Source: Noviherbaspirillum massiliense JC206 (GTDB lineage Bacteria; Pseudomonadota; Gammaproteobacteria; Burkholderiales; Burkholderiaceae_D). From it: a stretch of DNA of 64,000 nt. How positions within the stretch are numbered: position 1 is the first letter of the stretch; every line of letters begins with the position of its first letter. A program made the translations under genes and the position numbers. Positions 1 to 9,074 of this stretch are shown one piece after another. Location: the NCBI RefSeq assembly GCF_000312045.1, contig NZ_HE978634.1:1792098-1856097 (forward strand), in the 5' to 3' direction. The notes beneath the pieces were generated by a model. That model was not told the DNA's origin, did no database searches, and saw only the letters and a program-made list of their open reading frames with translations.

Positions 1-2
1 AT

Positions 3-1640
3 GCCTTCATCCGCGATATCAGCGAACGCAAGGAGGCCGAGCAGCGGGAAGCGCGGCGCCAGCGGGCGCTGGAGGAAGCCCGCGCCGCGCTGCAGCATTC
101 CCAGAAGCTGGAAGCGATCGGCAAGCTGACCGGCGGCGTGGCGCACGACTTCAACAACCTGCTTCAGGTCATCACCGGCAATATCCAGCTGCTGCTGGTC
201 GACGGCGACAACGGGCAGCTGAGGGAGGAGCGCCTGCACAACGCCCTTACCGCAGTGGAGCGCGGCGCCAAGCTGTCGTCGCAACTGCTGTCCTTCGCGC
301 GGCGTCAGCCCCTGCAGCCGAAGGTGGTCAACATCCGCCGACTGGTGCGTGACATGGATGACTTGTTGCGGCGGACATTGGGAGAGACGGTGGAAGTTGA
401 AACCGTCGTTGCCGGCGGGCTGTGGAATACGCTGGTGGATCCTCATCAGCTGGAAAGCGTCATCCTGAACCTGGCCATCAACGCACGCGATGCCATGAAA
501 GGCAGCGGCAAGCTCACCATCGAGCTGGGAAACGCGATGCTGGACGAAGGTTACGTGCAGGCCCAGTCCGAGTTAAGGCCGGGGCAGTATGTGATGCTGG
601 CCGTATCGGATACGGGATCGGGCATGACGGCCGAAGTCATGGAACGCGCCTTCGATCCCTTCTTCACCACCAAGCCGGAAGGAGAAGGCACCGGGCTGGG
701 CCTGAGCATGGCCTACGGCTTCATCAAGCAGAGCGGCGGGCATATCCGGATCTACAGCGAGCCGGGCCATGGCACCACCGTCAGGATCTACCTGCCACGC
801 TCCTTCGAGCCGGAAGACGAAGTGGCGCCCAAGCCGAGCGAGCCGGTAGTGGGCGGCACCGAAACCGTTCTTGTGGTAGAAGACGACCCGGGTGTGCGAA
901 AAACCGTGGTCGCCCTGCTCGCCGGATTGGGCTACCGCGTGCTGACCGCGCACGACGGCGAGAGCGCGCTGGCGGTCATCAGGAGCGGCACGGCCATCGA
1001 CGTGCTGTTCACCGACGTGGTGATGCCCGGGTCGCTGCGCAGCCCCGACCTCGCAAGGCAGGCCAGGTCGATCCTGCCCGGCCTCGCCGTGCTCTTCACC
1101 TCCGGCTATACCCAGAATGCGATCGTGCATGACGGGCGTCTCGATCAGGGGGTGCAACTGCTGAGCAAACCGTACCTGCGCGAGCAGCTGGCTCGCAAGC
1201 TGCGCGAGATCATCGACGCCCAGCAGCAGGTCAATGCGTCGACAAAACCCGCCGTCGAGCCGGCCGCCCCCGAGGCGCCACAGGCGAGCAAGAGCAGGTC
1301 GCTGCGGATACTGGTCGTGGAAGACAATGACGATTTGCGCCTGATTGCCTGCGAACTGCTCTCCACGCTCGGGTACAGGGCGCAGGGTGCGCGCAGCGGC
1401 GAAGACGCGCTGGACATGCTGGCGAAGGACAGCTTCGATGCTCTGCTGGTCGATGTCGGACTGCCCGGCATGAGCGGCATTCAGCTGGCGGAAAGCGTCA
1501 GGAAGACAAGGCCGGGGGTGCGGATCGTGTTCGCAACCGGCCGGGGAGATGCCTTGCATGAACTGAAGGACTCCGGATCGCGGGTGCTGACCAAGCCGTA
1601 CAATCTGAGCCGCTTGCAGCAGGCCCTGGAAGAGGGATAA
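3..1640 (+). CDS. Hybrid sensor histidine kinase with two receiver domains (5' end outside window)
   Basis: The reading frame is open from the window edge, so the true start lies upstream. The first visible residues (FIRDISERKEAE) are the usual end of a PAS domain, followed by a short coiled linker. Next comes a kinase core: an H box GGVAHDFNNLL with the phospho-acceptor His near nucleotide 144, an N box NLAINARDAM, a G1 box DTGSGM and a G2 box GTGLGLS. Two receiver domains follow, each with an acidic pocket and phospho-Asp (FTDVVMPG and LVDVGLPGMSG) and a C-terminal Lys (SKPY, TKPY). It probably autophosphorylates and passes phosphate internally or to partner regulators. It lies 24 bp before a second hybrid kinase. 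The signal it senses cannot be read from this part. Confidence 0.9.
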   Translation, partial: AFIRDISERKEAEQREARRQRALEEARAALQHSQKLEAIGKLTGGVAHDFNNLLQVITGNIQLLLVDGDNGQLREERLHNALTAVERGAKLSSQLLSFARRQPLQPKVVNIRRLVRDMDDLLRRTLGETVEVETVVAGGLWNTLVDPHQLESVILNLAINARDAMKGSGKLTIELGNAMLDEGYVQAQSELRPGQYVMLAVSDTGSGMTAEVMERAFDPFFTTKPEGEGTGLGLSMAYGFIKQSGGHIRIYSEPGHGTTVRIYLPRSFEPEDEVAPKPSEPVVGGTETVLVVEDDPGVRKTVVALLAGLGYRVLTAHDGESALAVIRSGTAIDVLFTDVVMPGSLRSPDLARQARSILPGLAVLFTSGYTQNAIVHDGRLDQGVQLLSKPYLREQLARKLREIIDAQQQVNASTKPAVEPAAPEAPQASKSRSLRILVVEDNDDLRLIACELLSTLGYRAQGARSGEDALDMLAKDSFDALLVDVGLPGMSGIQLAESVRKTRPGVRIVFATGRGDALHELKDSGSRVLTKPYNLSRLQQALEEG

Positions 1641-1664
1641 GCCGGTCGACTACACGGGAACGAC

Positions 1665-4457
1665 ATGATGAACACTGACAGAAACGTGGCCATTCCGGCC
1701 TTCCTCTCCGGCGGCGGGGAAGCCGGAGAGCTGATGCGCTCGCGCGACTGGTCCACCTCGCCGCTGGGCGACCCCGGTACCTGGCCGCAGTCGCTGCGCA
1801 CGGTCGTCGACCTCATGCTGCATTCCAAGTTTCCGATGTTCGTTGCCTGGGGGCCCGAGCTCGGTTTCCTCTACAACGATCCCTACGTGGACATCCTCGG
1901 GGCCAAGCATCCGGCTGCAATGGGCGCCCGCTTCAAGGAAGTCTGGGCCGAAATCTGGCATGACCTCCTGCCGATGATAGAACGGGCCCTGGCGGGGGAA
2001 GCAACCTACCACGACAATCTTCCGCTCCTGATGCGGCGCAAGGGCTACGACGAACCGACCTGGTTCACCTTTTCCTACTCGCCCGTGCATGACGAAAGCG
2101 GCAAGGTCGCTGGCATGTTTTGCGCCTGCACCGAGACCACGGCGCAGGTGCTGGCCGAACGCTACCGCGCGGAGGAGCTTGAGCGCCTGCGCGGGATGTT
2201 CGAGCAGGCCCCGGGATTCATGGTGCTGCTGCGCGGGCCGGAGCATGTGTTCGAGCTGGTCAATGCCGCCTATTACAAGGTGACAGGTCCACGCCCGCTG
2301 CTTGGCAAGCCGGTACGTGAAGCGCTGCCCGAAGTGGCGGGTCAGGGTTTCTACGAGTTGCTGGACCGTGTCTATGCGACGGGCGAGCCCTATGTCGGCC
2401 GCGCCATGGCGATCAATCTGCACCGTACGCCAGGCGGCGCACGGGAGCAGCGCTTCCTCAATTTCATCTACCAGCCGATCAGGGACGCAGCCGGGCAAGT
2501 TACAGGGATTTTCATCGAGGGAAGCGATGTCACCGAATCGGTCAAGGCTACCGCCGCCCTGCGCGAGAGCGAGGCACGCCTGCGCCAGCTGGCCAACACC
2601 ATTCCGCAGCTTGCATGGATCGCGGATCCGGACGGTGCGGTTCACTGGTACAACGACCGCTGGTATGAGTACACCGGGACCACTTTCGACCAAGTAAAAG
2701 GCTGGGGCTGGCAGAGCTTGCATGACCCCGAGTTTCTTCCCCGTTTCGCACAGGAATGGAAGGAGGCGCTCGCCAAGGGAAGCTCGATACAGATGACATT
2801 TCCGCTGCGCGGCGCCGATGGCAGGTACCGCCATTTTTATACCTCCGTTGCGCCTTTGCACGACGCATCGGGCCGGATCGTGCAATGGTTCGGAACCAAT
2901 ACCGATATCACTCCCCTGCTGGAGGCGCAACAGGCCTTGAGTGAAAGCGAGGAAAGATTACAGCAGGGATTGCGTGCCGCCCGCATGGTGGTATGGGAGT
3001 GGGATCTGGCCACCGGCGGACTCGAGTATTCTTCCAACGCCGCCGAAGTGTTCGGCCAGGCCTGGAACAGCGAGGAGCCGGTCTGGGAGGCTATGCACCC
3101 GGACGACCTGCCGCAGGCACGCGCCGCAGTAAAGCATGCCATTGACACCAACGGCCACTACGACGTGGTGGTGCGCATGACCCGCCCGGACAATGGAGAA
3201 ACAATCTGGATCGATTTCGAGGGCCGCGTCATCGCCGATGCATCGGGCAAAGCCACACGCGTCAAGGGCATTGCGCTTGACGTCACGCAGCGCAGGCGCG
3301 CAGAGGAAGAGCTGCGCATCGCCAATCGGCGCAAGGACGAGTTCCTGGCCATGCTGGCGCATGAACTGCGCAATCCCCTTGCGCCGATCAGCGCCGCCGC
3401 CCGGCTGCTCAAGATGAATCGCCTGGATGAAGCGCGCATGCGCCGCACCAGCGAGATCATCTCTCGTCAGGTGGACCACATGACCAAGCTGGTGGACGAT
3501 CTGCTGGACGTATCCCGGGTGACACGTGGCCTGGTCACGCTGGACAGGCAAACGATCGATCTCAACGAAGTGGTCGCGGATGCGGTCGAACAGGTTCATC
3601 CCCTGCTCGATGCGCGCCGTCACCAGCTTACGGTGCAGACCTCGGGCCGGCCGATGATGATGGAAGGCGACCGCACGCGCCTGGTGCAGGTTTTCACCAA
3701 CATCCTCAACAATGCGGCCAAGTACACGCCTCCCGGCGGTGCCATCACGCTCAGGATGGGCATGGAAAACGGCCAGGCCGAGATCGGCGTGCGCGACAAC
3801 GGCATCGGCATTCCGGGCGAGTTGCTGCCCTATGTCTTCGACCTGTTCACCCAGGCCGAGCGCTCGCCCGACCGCTCCCAGGGCGGCCTCGGACTGGGCC
3901 TTGCGCTCGTCCGGAGCCTGGTCGAACTGCATGGCGGAAGCGTCGCCGCAAAAAGCGAGGGCGCCGGCAAGGGCAGCGAATTCATCATCCGCCTGCCGCT
4001 ACTGGCCCAAGCAGCCGACGAGAATACAGAACAGCAGGACAACGCCGGCAGCGGAGGTTCGAACCGGGCACTGCGCCTGATGATCGTGGACGACAATGCC
4101 GACGCGGCGCAAACCCTTGCCATCCTGCTGGAAATGGATGAGCACAAGGTATCGGTGGAATATGATGCGCGCAGCGCCCTGGAACGCGCCCCGCTGGAAC
4201 GGCCGCAGGTACTGCTGCTGGACATCGGCCTGCCGGATATGGATGGCTACGAACTCGTGCGCCGGTTGCGCCAGATGCCGGAGACCGCACAGGCGGTATT
4301 CATTGCGCTGACCGGCTACGGGCAGGAGCAGGATCGCGGCCGCTCGAAGGATGCGGGCTTCGATCACCACCTGGTGAAACCGGTGGACACCGCCCGGCTC
4401 GCACGACTGATTGCCGACATCGCTTCCGCGAAGCACGCGGCTGGAAAGAATACTTAG
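1665..4457 (+). CDS. PAS-rich hybrid sensor histidine kinase/response regulator
   Basis: A 930-residue soluble kinase with no obvious membrane segment. The N-terminal 140 residues carry the DWSTSPLG..WPQSLRT signature seen at the start of many multi-PAS kinases. Further PAS/PAC repeats follow (about residues 170-290, 300-420 and 430-545). The HisKA H box is AHELRNPLAP with His566. The ATPase domain has an N box from about Asn679 (NILNNAAKY), a G1 box DNGIGIPG and a G2 box GLGLGL. The C-terminal receiver has its phospho-Asp at about 853 (LLDIGLPDMDG) and Lys about 905. It lies between another hybrid kinase and a lone receiver, so the three probably form one phosphorelay. The input signal is unknown. 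Confidence 0.92.
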   Translation: MMNTDRNVAIPAFLSGGGEAGELMRSRDWSTSPLGDPGTWPQSLRTVVDLMLHSKFPMFVAWGPELGFLYNDPYVDILGAKHPAAMGARFKEVWAEIWHDLLPMIERALAGEATYHDNLPLLMRRKGYDEPTWFTFSYSPVHDESGKVAGMFCACTETTAQVLAERYRAEELERLRGMFEQAPGFMVLLRGPEHVFELVNAAYYKVTGPRPLLGKPVREALPEVAGQGFYELLDRVYATGEPYVGRAMAINLHRTPGGAREQRFLNFIYQPIRDAAGQVTGIFIEGSDVTESVKATAALRESEARLRQLANTIPQLAWIADPDGAVHWYNDRWYEYTGTTFDQVKGWGWQSLHDPEFLPRFAQEWKEALAKGSSIQMTFPLRGADGRYRHFYTSVAPLHDASGRIVQWFGTNTDITPLLEAQQALSESEERLQQGLRAARMVVWEWDLATGGLEYSSNAAEVFGQAWNSEEPVWEAMHPDDLPQARAAVKHAIDTNGHYDVVVRMTRPDNGETIWIDFEGRVIADASGKATRVKGIALDVTQRRRAEEELRIANRRKDEFLAMLAHELRNPLAPISAAARLLKMNRLDEARMRRTSEIISRQVDHMTKLVDDLLDVSRVTRGLVTLDRQTIDLNEVVADAVEQVHPLLDARRHQLTVQTSGRPMMMEGDRTRLVQVFTNILNNAAKYTPPGGAITLRMGMENGQAEIGVRDNGIGIPGELLPYVFDLFTQAERSPDRSQGGLGLGLALVRSLVELHGGSVAAKSEGAGKGSEFIIRLPLLAQAADENTEQQDNAGSGGSNRALRLMIVDDNADAAQTLAILLEMDEHKVSVEYDARSALERAPLERPQVLLLDIGLPDMDGYELVRRLRQMPETAQAVFIALTGYGQEQDRGRSKDAGFDHHLVKPVDTARLARLIADIASAKHAAGKNT

Positions 4458-4467
4458 GAAACCAAGC

Positions 4468-4854
4468 ATGGAATCGCCGACAAAGCTCCCGACCCGCACC
4501 CTGGTGGTCGAGGACAATCCGGATTTCGCCCAGCTGATCCGGGATATCCTGGAAATCAAGGGTTGCGAAGCGCGGGTTGCCTCGAATGCGCGCAACGGGC
4601 TCAAGGCTGCGCAGGAAATGCAGCCGGACATCATCTTTTGCGATATCGGCCTGCCGGGCGAGCTGAACGGCCTGGAATTCGCCCGTGCGCTGCGCGCGGA
4701 CGCCAACCTGTCCCGCACTCCCCTCGTCGCCGTGTCCGGCTATACCAGCGAAGCCGACAGGCTGCGCGCCATCGAAGCCGGGTTCGACATGGTGTTTCCC
4801 AAGCCGGTGAAGTTCGCGGACCTGACAGCGGCACTTGAGCGGTTTGCGACCTAA
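4468..4854 (+). CDS. Single-domain response regulator (CheY-like receiver)
   Basis: A 128-residue stand-alone receiver. It has the acidic pocket (VVEDNPD near the N-terminus), phospho-Asp59 (FCDIGLPGELNG), a conserved Ser (AVSGY) and a Lys (FPKPVKF), but no output domain. The ATG at 4468 was chosen because AGGAAA lies just ahead of it; a longer frame starting at 4411 would overlap the kinase gene. It starts 10 bp after the hybrid kinase stop and is probably co-transcribed with both kinases, acting as a phosphate shuttle or diffusible output. The partner is inferred from position only. Confidence 0.88.
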   Translation: MESPTKLPTRTLVVEDNPDFAQLIRDILEIKGCEARVASNARNGLKAAQEMQPDIIFCDIGLPGELNGLEFARALRADANLSRTPLVAVSGYTSEADRLRAIEAGFDMVFPKPVKFADLTAALERFAT

Positions 4855-4960
4855 GGCAGCTCGATCGGGCGACCGTCGCTTTTGCAACAGATCCCTGCGC
4901 AGGTTGCCTATCGGCCGCCGCCGGGACAAGCGCTTTCCACCGGACTGATATGAAAAGGAG

Positions 4961-5012
4961 GTAGGGTGCGCCATGCGCACCATGCAATTCCGGTGCGCAC
5001 GGCGCACCCTAC
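4961..5012. repeat. Palindromic intergenic repeat, copy 1 of 6
   Basis: A 52-bp imperfect palindrome with outer arms GTAGGGTGCGCC / GGCGCACCCTAC, inner arms GCGCACC / GGTGCGC, and a loop near ATGCAATTCC. The same architecture recurs at 12818, 13056, 15809, 30674 and 30855, always between genes. It is REP-like. Here it lies between the receiver gene and the small unknown genes, and the rest of this 280-bp gap shows nothing else recognisable. Confidence 0.9.
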
Positions 5013-5134
5013 TTCCTCTCGGATTTGGCATTGGGCCTTGCGATTTTCATCACGCGGGACTGCACACGGCCTGATTGCCTGCGGCCGGGCATCCTGTTAA
5101 CCTGCCCTGACGATAATGTGAAAAAGGAAGAATT

Positions 5135-5341
5135 GTGCGAGCGACGTTCCGTTATCAGCGTGGTGACCTGATCAGCGATCTGCAGTTGGGCGGCCTGCCG
5201 TATCGAATAGAGCGGCGGCTGCGTGACGAGGACACCGGTGTCGGCCTGTATGTGATCAAGCGTGTCGACAGTAACACCGAGCTGCTGCGAAATGGCAAGC
5301 TGATCGACAATTCGGCTTGCTTTGGCCTGTACAAGGAATAG
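5135..5341 (+). CDS. Hypothetical protein, 68 aa
   Basis: A small GTG-start frame with a good ribosome site (AAAAAGGAAG) just upstream. The product has no signal peptide or membrane segment and is charged (RIERRLRDEDTG). It ends 2 bp before the next small gene, so the pair looks like a two-gene operon. I do not recognise the family. Support comes from the ribosome site and the tight coupling to the downstream frame. Confidence 0.5.
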   Translation: MRATFRYQRGDLISDLQLGGLPYRIERRLRDEDTGVGLYVIKRVDSNTELLRNGKLIDNSACFGLYKE

Positions 5342-5343
5342 TA

Positions 5344-5658
5344 ATGGACAAGCCTGGTGCAGACACGGACCGGCAGGAGCTGGAAGCAGCCATTGTTCGC
5401 CTGACGGAAGGCAAAGCCGGCAAGGATCCGGAAACCGTCTACTATCGCAATCTCTTTGAAGTCATCCGGGAAGAGTACCGGTTGAGGCGGAACAGATCGG
5501 ATGAAGAGTACGCAAAGTCGCACCCCATCCCGAAGTCGCTGGAACAACAACGGTTGGAATGGAAACCGATCATGATCAAGGCGGATGACGCCGACATGGC
5601 GTCATTTGAAGAGGCTGCGCAGAGCTGGCAGAAGCGAGCTGGGCAGAAGGACGCATAG
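5344..5658 (+). CDS. Hypothetical protein, 104 aa
   Basis: The ATG at 5344 directly follows the stop of the preceding small gene. The product is soluble and rich in Glu, Arg and Lys, with probable amphipathic helices (LEAAIVRLTEGKAGK, FEVIREEYRLRRNRS). It has no membrane segment or motif I recognise. Translational coupling to the upstream 68-aa gene is likely. Function unknown. It faces fliE, which is transcribed toward it, across a 170-bp gap. Confidence 0.55.
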   Translation: MDKPGADTDRQELEAAIVRLTEGKAGKDPETVYYRNLFEVIREEYRLRRNRSDEEYAKSHPIPKSLEQQRLEWKPIMIKADDADMASFEEAAQSWQKRAGQKDA

Positions 5659-5832
5659 AGGCCTTCCAGCGAGAACGGGCCGCCGACGCCTTGTCAGCAT
5701 TCAGCTTAACTGCCTTCCAGTTCCCTCTACACAGCCTCTACACAAATCATATTCACCCCGGCGAAGTGGGTGAACAGCTTCTCAGATATTCCCTTCAAAG
5801 CCATTTTTCCTTCCCAATCAATGGGAAAGAAC

Positions 5833-6174
5833 TCAAACCTGCATGTTCATGATGTCGTGATAGGCCGACACCAGCTTGTTACGCACCTGCACGGTGGTCT
5901 GAAAGGTAATGTTCGCCTTCTGCATTGAAATCATCACGTCCGACAGGTTCACGCTGTCGTCTCCCATCACAAAACGTTTGCCGAGCTGCTCGGATTGCAG
6001 CTGGACATTGTTCACCTGATCCAGCGATGCCTTCAGGGCGGTCGCGAAGTCCAGTTTCCCCGCGGGCTTCTCGGCCCGGATCGGCCCCGCCTCATCCTGT
6101 GGCCTGGTCGCAGCTGCCTTCAGCTGCGAAATCATGGACTGGATCCTGCTTGCATCAATCATTGCCGGTTTCAT
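5833..6174 (-). CDS. fliE: Flagellar hook-basal body protein FliE
   Basis: FliE (113 aa) joins the MS ring to the proximal rod. The conserved C-terminal half is clear: FATALKASLDQVNNVQLQSEQLGKRF followed by VMISMQKANITFQTTVQVRNKLVSAYHDIMNM split around a short DSVNLSDV segment. There is no signal peptide, as expected for a substrate of the flagellar export apparatus. It is transcribed divergently from fliF, the usual arrangement in FlhDC-controlled systems, so the 241-bp gap between them probably carries the class II promoters for both. The start at 6174 gives a typical length. Confidence 0.96.
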   Translation of the reverse strand: MKPAMIDASRIQSMISQLKAAATRPQDEAGPIRAEKPAGKLDFATALKASLDQVNNVQLQSEQLGKRFVMGDDSVNLSDVMISMQKANITFQTTVQVRNKLVSAYHDIMNMQV

Positions 6175-6415
6175 TGTTCGCTCGCTTCCCTCAAAACGGT
6201 CCTCGGGACTTTTTCACGCCGCTACAGTAGCACGCGCACCTTGCGGCCTGAACCCGATTAGCGCGGGAAATCTTCCTCTATTCGGGGGATCGGATCGCGA
6301 TAACACAAGGACAATTCACGCTAAGCCGCAAACCCCTGCGCCGGGAATCGATCCGGCAAACGGACAGTGACATGGACCAGACAAACCTGAATTGCAGACC
6401 TCGCAGAGGCCGATC
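6175..6415. promoter_or_regulatory. Divergent fliE/fliF control region
   Basis: This 241-bp non-coding gap separates the divergent fliE and fliF genes, so promoters for both directions must lie in it or in the gene starts. I could not identify a convincing sigma-28 site or a clear FlhDC box by eye. The placement and regulation by FlhDC are inferred from related systems. Confidence 0.5.
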
Positions 6416-8065
6416 ATGGAAGTAACAGAAACCAGCGCCCCCACCCCGGCGCTCGTCAGCTTCGCGCAAACGCCAGGCGGCAAGAACTTTTTCCTGATGC
6501 TGGGCGTTGCTGCCGTCGTGGCCGTCATGGCCGGCGTCTGGATGTGGGGCCAGCAGCCCGATTATCGCGTGCTGTTTTCCAATTACTCGGACCGCGACGG
6601 CGGCGCGATCATCGCCTCGCTGCAGCAGATGAACGTGCCGTACAAGTTTGCCGAAGGCGGCAATGCGATCCTGGTGCCGGCGGCCCAGGTGCATGACACG
6701 CGGCTGAAGCTGGCGTCCCAGGGCTTGCCGAAGGGTGGCAGCGTCGGCTTCGAACTGATGGAGAACCAGAAGCTGGGCGTGTCGCAATTCCTCGAACAGG
6801 TCAATTTCCAGCGCGCCCTCGAAGGCGAACTGGCCCGCTCCATCCAGTCGATCGCAGCCATCCAGGCTGCCCGCGTCCATCTCGCCATGCCGAAAGCCTC
6901 GGTATTCGTGCGCGACCAGCAGAAGCCCACCGCATCGGTGCTGCTCAACCTCCATCCCGGCCGCGGCCTCGATCCGCAGCAGGTGAGCGCGATCGTGCAC
7001 CTCGTGGCGAGCAGCGTGCCCGACCTGCCGACGAAGAACGTGACCGTGGTCGACCAGAACGGCAACCTGCTGTCCGAGAACAACAAGCTCGCCAACAGCA
7101 ATGGCCTCGACCCGACGCAGCTGAAGTATGTACAGGAGCTGCAGCAGAGCATCGTCAAGCGCATCGAATCGATCATCACGCCCATCGTCGGCGCGAACAA
7201 CGTGCGTGCCGAGGCAACCGCGGACGTCGACTTCTCGCACACCGAACAGGCCGCCGAGACCTACACGCCGAACCAGGGACCGAATGCGGCGGCAGTGCGC
7301 AGCCAGCAGAGCAGCGAATCGCAGAACGGCGGCAATACGGCCTCCGGCGTGCCCGGCGCGCTCACCAACCAGCCGCCGGCTCCCGCGACCGCCCCGCTGA
7401 CGGCGCCCGCCGTGCCGCCGGCAGCGAATGCGGGCGCAGCGCCAACGTCCAGCCACAAGGACATGACGGTCAACTATGAAGTCGACAAGACGGTGCGCTA
7501 CGTGCAGCAGCCGATGGGCGGGTTGAAGCGCCTGTCGGTGGCGGTGGTGGTCAACTACCGGAAGGAAGTCGACAAGAACGGCAAGGTGTCGATGAAGCCG
7601 CTGAGCGAACAGGAGAAGTCGCAGATCACCGACCTGGTGAAGGAAGCGATGGGATACAGCAAGGAGCGCGGCGATTCCCTCAACGTGGTCAACAGCCCGT
7701 TCGCCGGTGCCGAGAAGGAAATCATCGAGGAGCCGCCGATCTGGAAGCGCCCGGAAACGATCCAGACCGCCATGGGCATGGGCAAGTACCTGCTGATCGG
7801 CGTCGCGCTGCTCTATCTGTTCTTCGGCTTCCTCAAGCCCCTGCTCACCCGGGTCAAGCACAACATCAGCCCGCCGCCGCCCCTCCCCGCTCCCGAGGCG
7901 GAGGATGAGGAAGACGCACTGGTACAGATTTCGCACGAAGCGGAAAACGCCGCGGAAAAGCCGCGCAACTTTCAGAACAACCTGGAGCATGCGAAGGAAC
8001 TCGCGCGCCAGGACCCGCGGATAGTCGCCAATGTCGTAAAAAACTGGGTAAGCAAGAATGAGTGA
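6416..8065 (+). CDS. fliF: Flagellar MS-ring protein FliF
   Basis: FliF (549 aa) forms the membrane MS ring on which the rotor, C ring and export gate are built. A first membrane helix lies near residues 25-45 (FLMLGVAAVVAVMAGVW) and a second near 455-475 (YLLIGVALLYLFFGFL). The periplasmic ring-building region lies between them, and the cytoplasmic FliG-binding tail ends in an acidic/basic helix (VVKNWVSKNE). A Pro/Ala-rich linker near residues 320-345 is typical. The ATG at 6416 was chosen over an upstream TTG because AGAGG precedes it. It overlaps fliG by 8 bp and starts the fliF-R operon. Confidence 0.98.
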   Translation: MEVTETSAPTPALVSFAQTPGGKNFFLMLGVAAVVAVMAGVWMWGQQPDYRVLFSNYSDRDGGAIIASLQQMNVPYKFAEGGNAILVPAAQVHDTRLKLASQGLPKGGSVGFELMENQKLGVSQFLEQVNFQRALEGELARSIQSIAAIQAARVHLAMPKASVFVRDQQKPTASVLLNLHPGRGLDPQQVSAIVHLVASSVPDLPTKNVTVVDQNGNLLSENNKLANSNGLDPTQLKYVQELQQSIVKRIESIITPIVGANNVRAEATADVDFSHTEQAAETYTPNQGPNAAAVRSQQSSESQNGGNTASGVPGALTNQPPAPATAPLTAPAVPPAANAGAAPTSSHKDMTVNYEVDKTVRYVQQPMGGLKRLSVAVVVNYRKEVDKNGKVSMKPLSEQEKSQITDLVKEAMGYSKERGDSLNVVNSPFAGAEKEIIEEPPIWKRPETIQTAMGMGKYLLIGVALLYLFFGFLKPLLTRVKHNISPPPPLPAPEAEDEEDALVQISHEAENAAEKPRNFQNNLEHAKELARQDPRIVANVVKNWVSKNE

Positions 8066-9053
8066 CGACGGAGTTCAGAAAGGCGCGATCCTGATGCTCG
8101 CGCTCGGCGAAGAGGAAGCGGCGGAGGTGATGAAATATCTCAGTCCGCGCGAAGTGCAGAAGCTCGGCGCCGCAATGTCCACCATGAAGGCGGTGTCCAG
8201 CAACGAACTCGACCGGGTGCTGAACGAGTTCCGCACCCAGACCGAGGAAAGCACCTCCTTCGGCCTGGATTCGGACGAATACATCCGCGCGGTGCTGACC
8301 AAGGCGCTGGGCGAAGACAAGGCGGCCACCCTGCTGCACCGCATCCTCGGTAGCCGGGATGCGAGCGGCATCGAGAGCCTGAAATGGATGGACGGTCCCT
8401 CGGTGGCGGACCTGGTGCGCAACGAGCATCCGCAGATCATCGCCACCATCCTGGTGCACCTGGAGCGTTACCACGCCTGCGAGGTGCTGAACTGCTTCTC
8501 CGAGCGGCTGCGCAACGACGTGGTGCTGCGGATCGCCACCCTCGACGGCGTTCAGCCGGCGGCATTGCGCGAACTGAACGATGTCCTGACCAAGCTCCTG
8601 ACCGGCAATGAAAACCTGAAGAAGAAACCGATCGGCGGTGTACGCGCGGCAGCGGAAATCCTCAACTTCCTCTCCGGCGACATCGAAGCCTCGGTGATGG
8701 AAAACCTGAAGAACTACGACTCCGACATGGCGCAGAAGATCATGGACGAGATGTTCGTATTCGACAACATCATCGATATCGACGACCGCGGCATCCAGAT
8801 CCTGCTGCGCGAAGTGCAGTCCGAATCGCTGATCATTGCCTTGAAAGGCGCCAGCCAGGAACTGCGCGACAAGATCTTCAGGAACATGTCGCAGCGCGCG
8901 GCGGAGATGATGCGCGAAGACCTGGAATCCAAGGGCCCCGTGCGCCTGTCGGAAGTCGAGACCCAGCAGAAGGAAATCCTGCAGATCGTGCGGCGCCTGG
9001 CCGACGAAGGACAGATCGTCCTCGGCGGCAAGGGCGAAGACACCTTTATCTGA
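8058..9053 (+). CDS. fliG: Flagellar motor switch protein FliG
   Basis: FliG (331 aa) is the C-ring subunit that contacts FliF at its N-terminus and the MotA-type stator at its C-terminus. The middle-domain EHPQ motif is at about residues 123-126. The charged torque helix is visible in the C-terminal domain (DDRGIQILLREVQSESLII), with alternating acidic and basic residues. Length is normal. Translation is coupled to fliF by the 8-bp overlap. With two stators encoded nearby (MotAB, MotCD), this single FliG probably serves both. Confidence 0.98.
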   Translation: MSDDGVQKGAILMLALGEEEAAEVMKYLSPREVQKLGAAMSTMKAVSSNELDRVLNEFRTQTEESTSFGLDSDEYIRAVLTKALGEDKAATLLHRILGSRDASGIESLKWMDGPSVADLVRNEHPQIIATILVHLERYHACEVLNCFSERLRNDVVLRIATLDGVQPAALRELNDVLTKLLTGNENLKKKPIGGVRAAAEILNFLSGDIEASVMENLKNYDSDMAQKIMDEMFVFDNIIDIDDRGIQILLREVQSESLIIALKGASQELRDKIFRNMSQRAAEMMREDLESKGPVRLSEVETQQKEILQIVRRLADEGQIVLGGKGEDTFI

Positions 9054-9074
9054 TAGCTTCCGAACAGGATCACC

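Noticed and set aside
5811-5827. Small inverted repeat TTCCCA-N5-TGGGAA after fliE as terminator
   Set aside because: The stem is short and AT-leaning, and no T-run follows on either strand.
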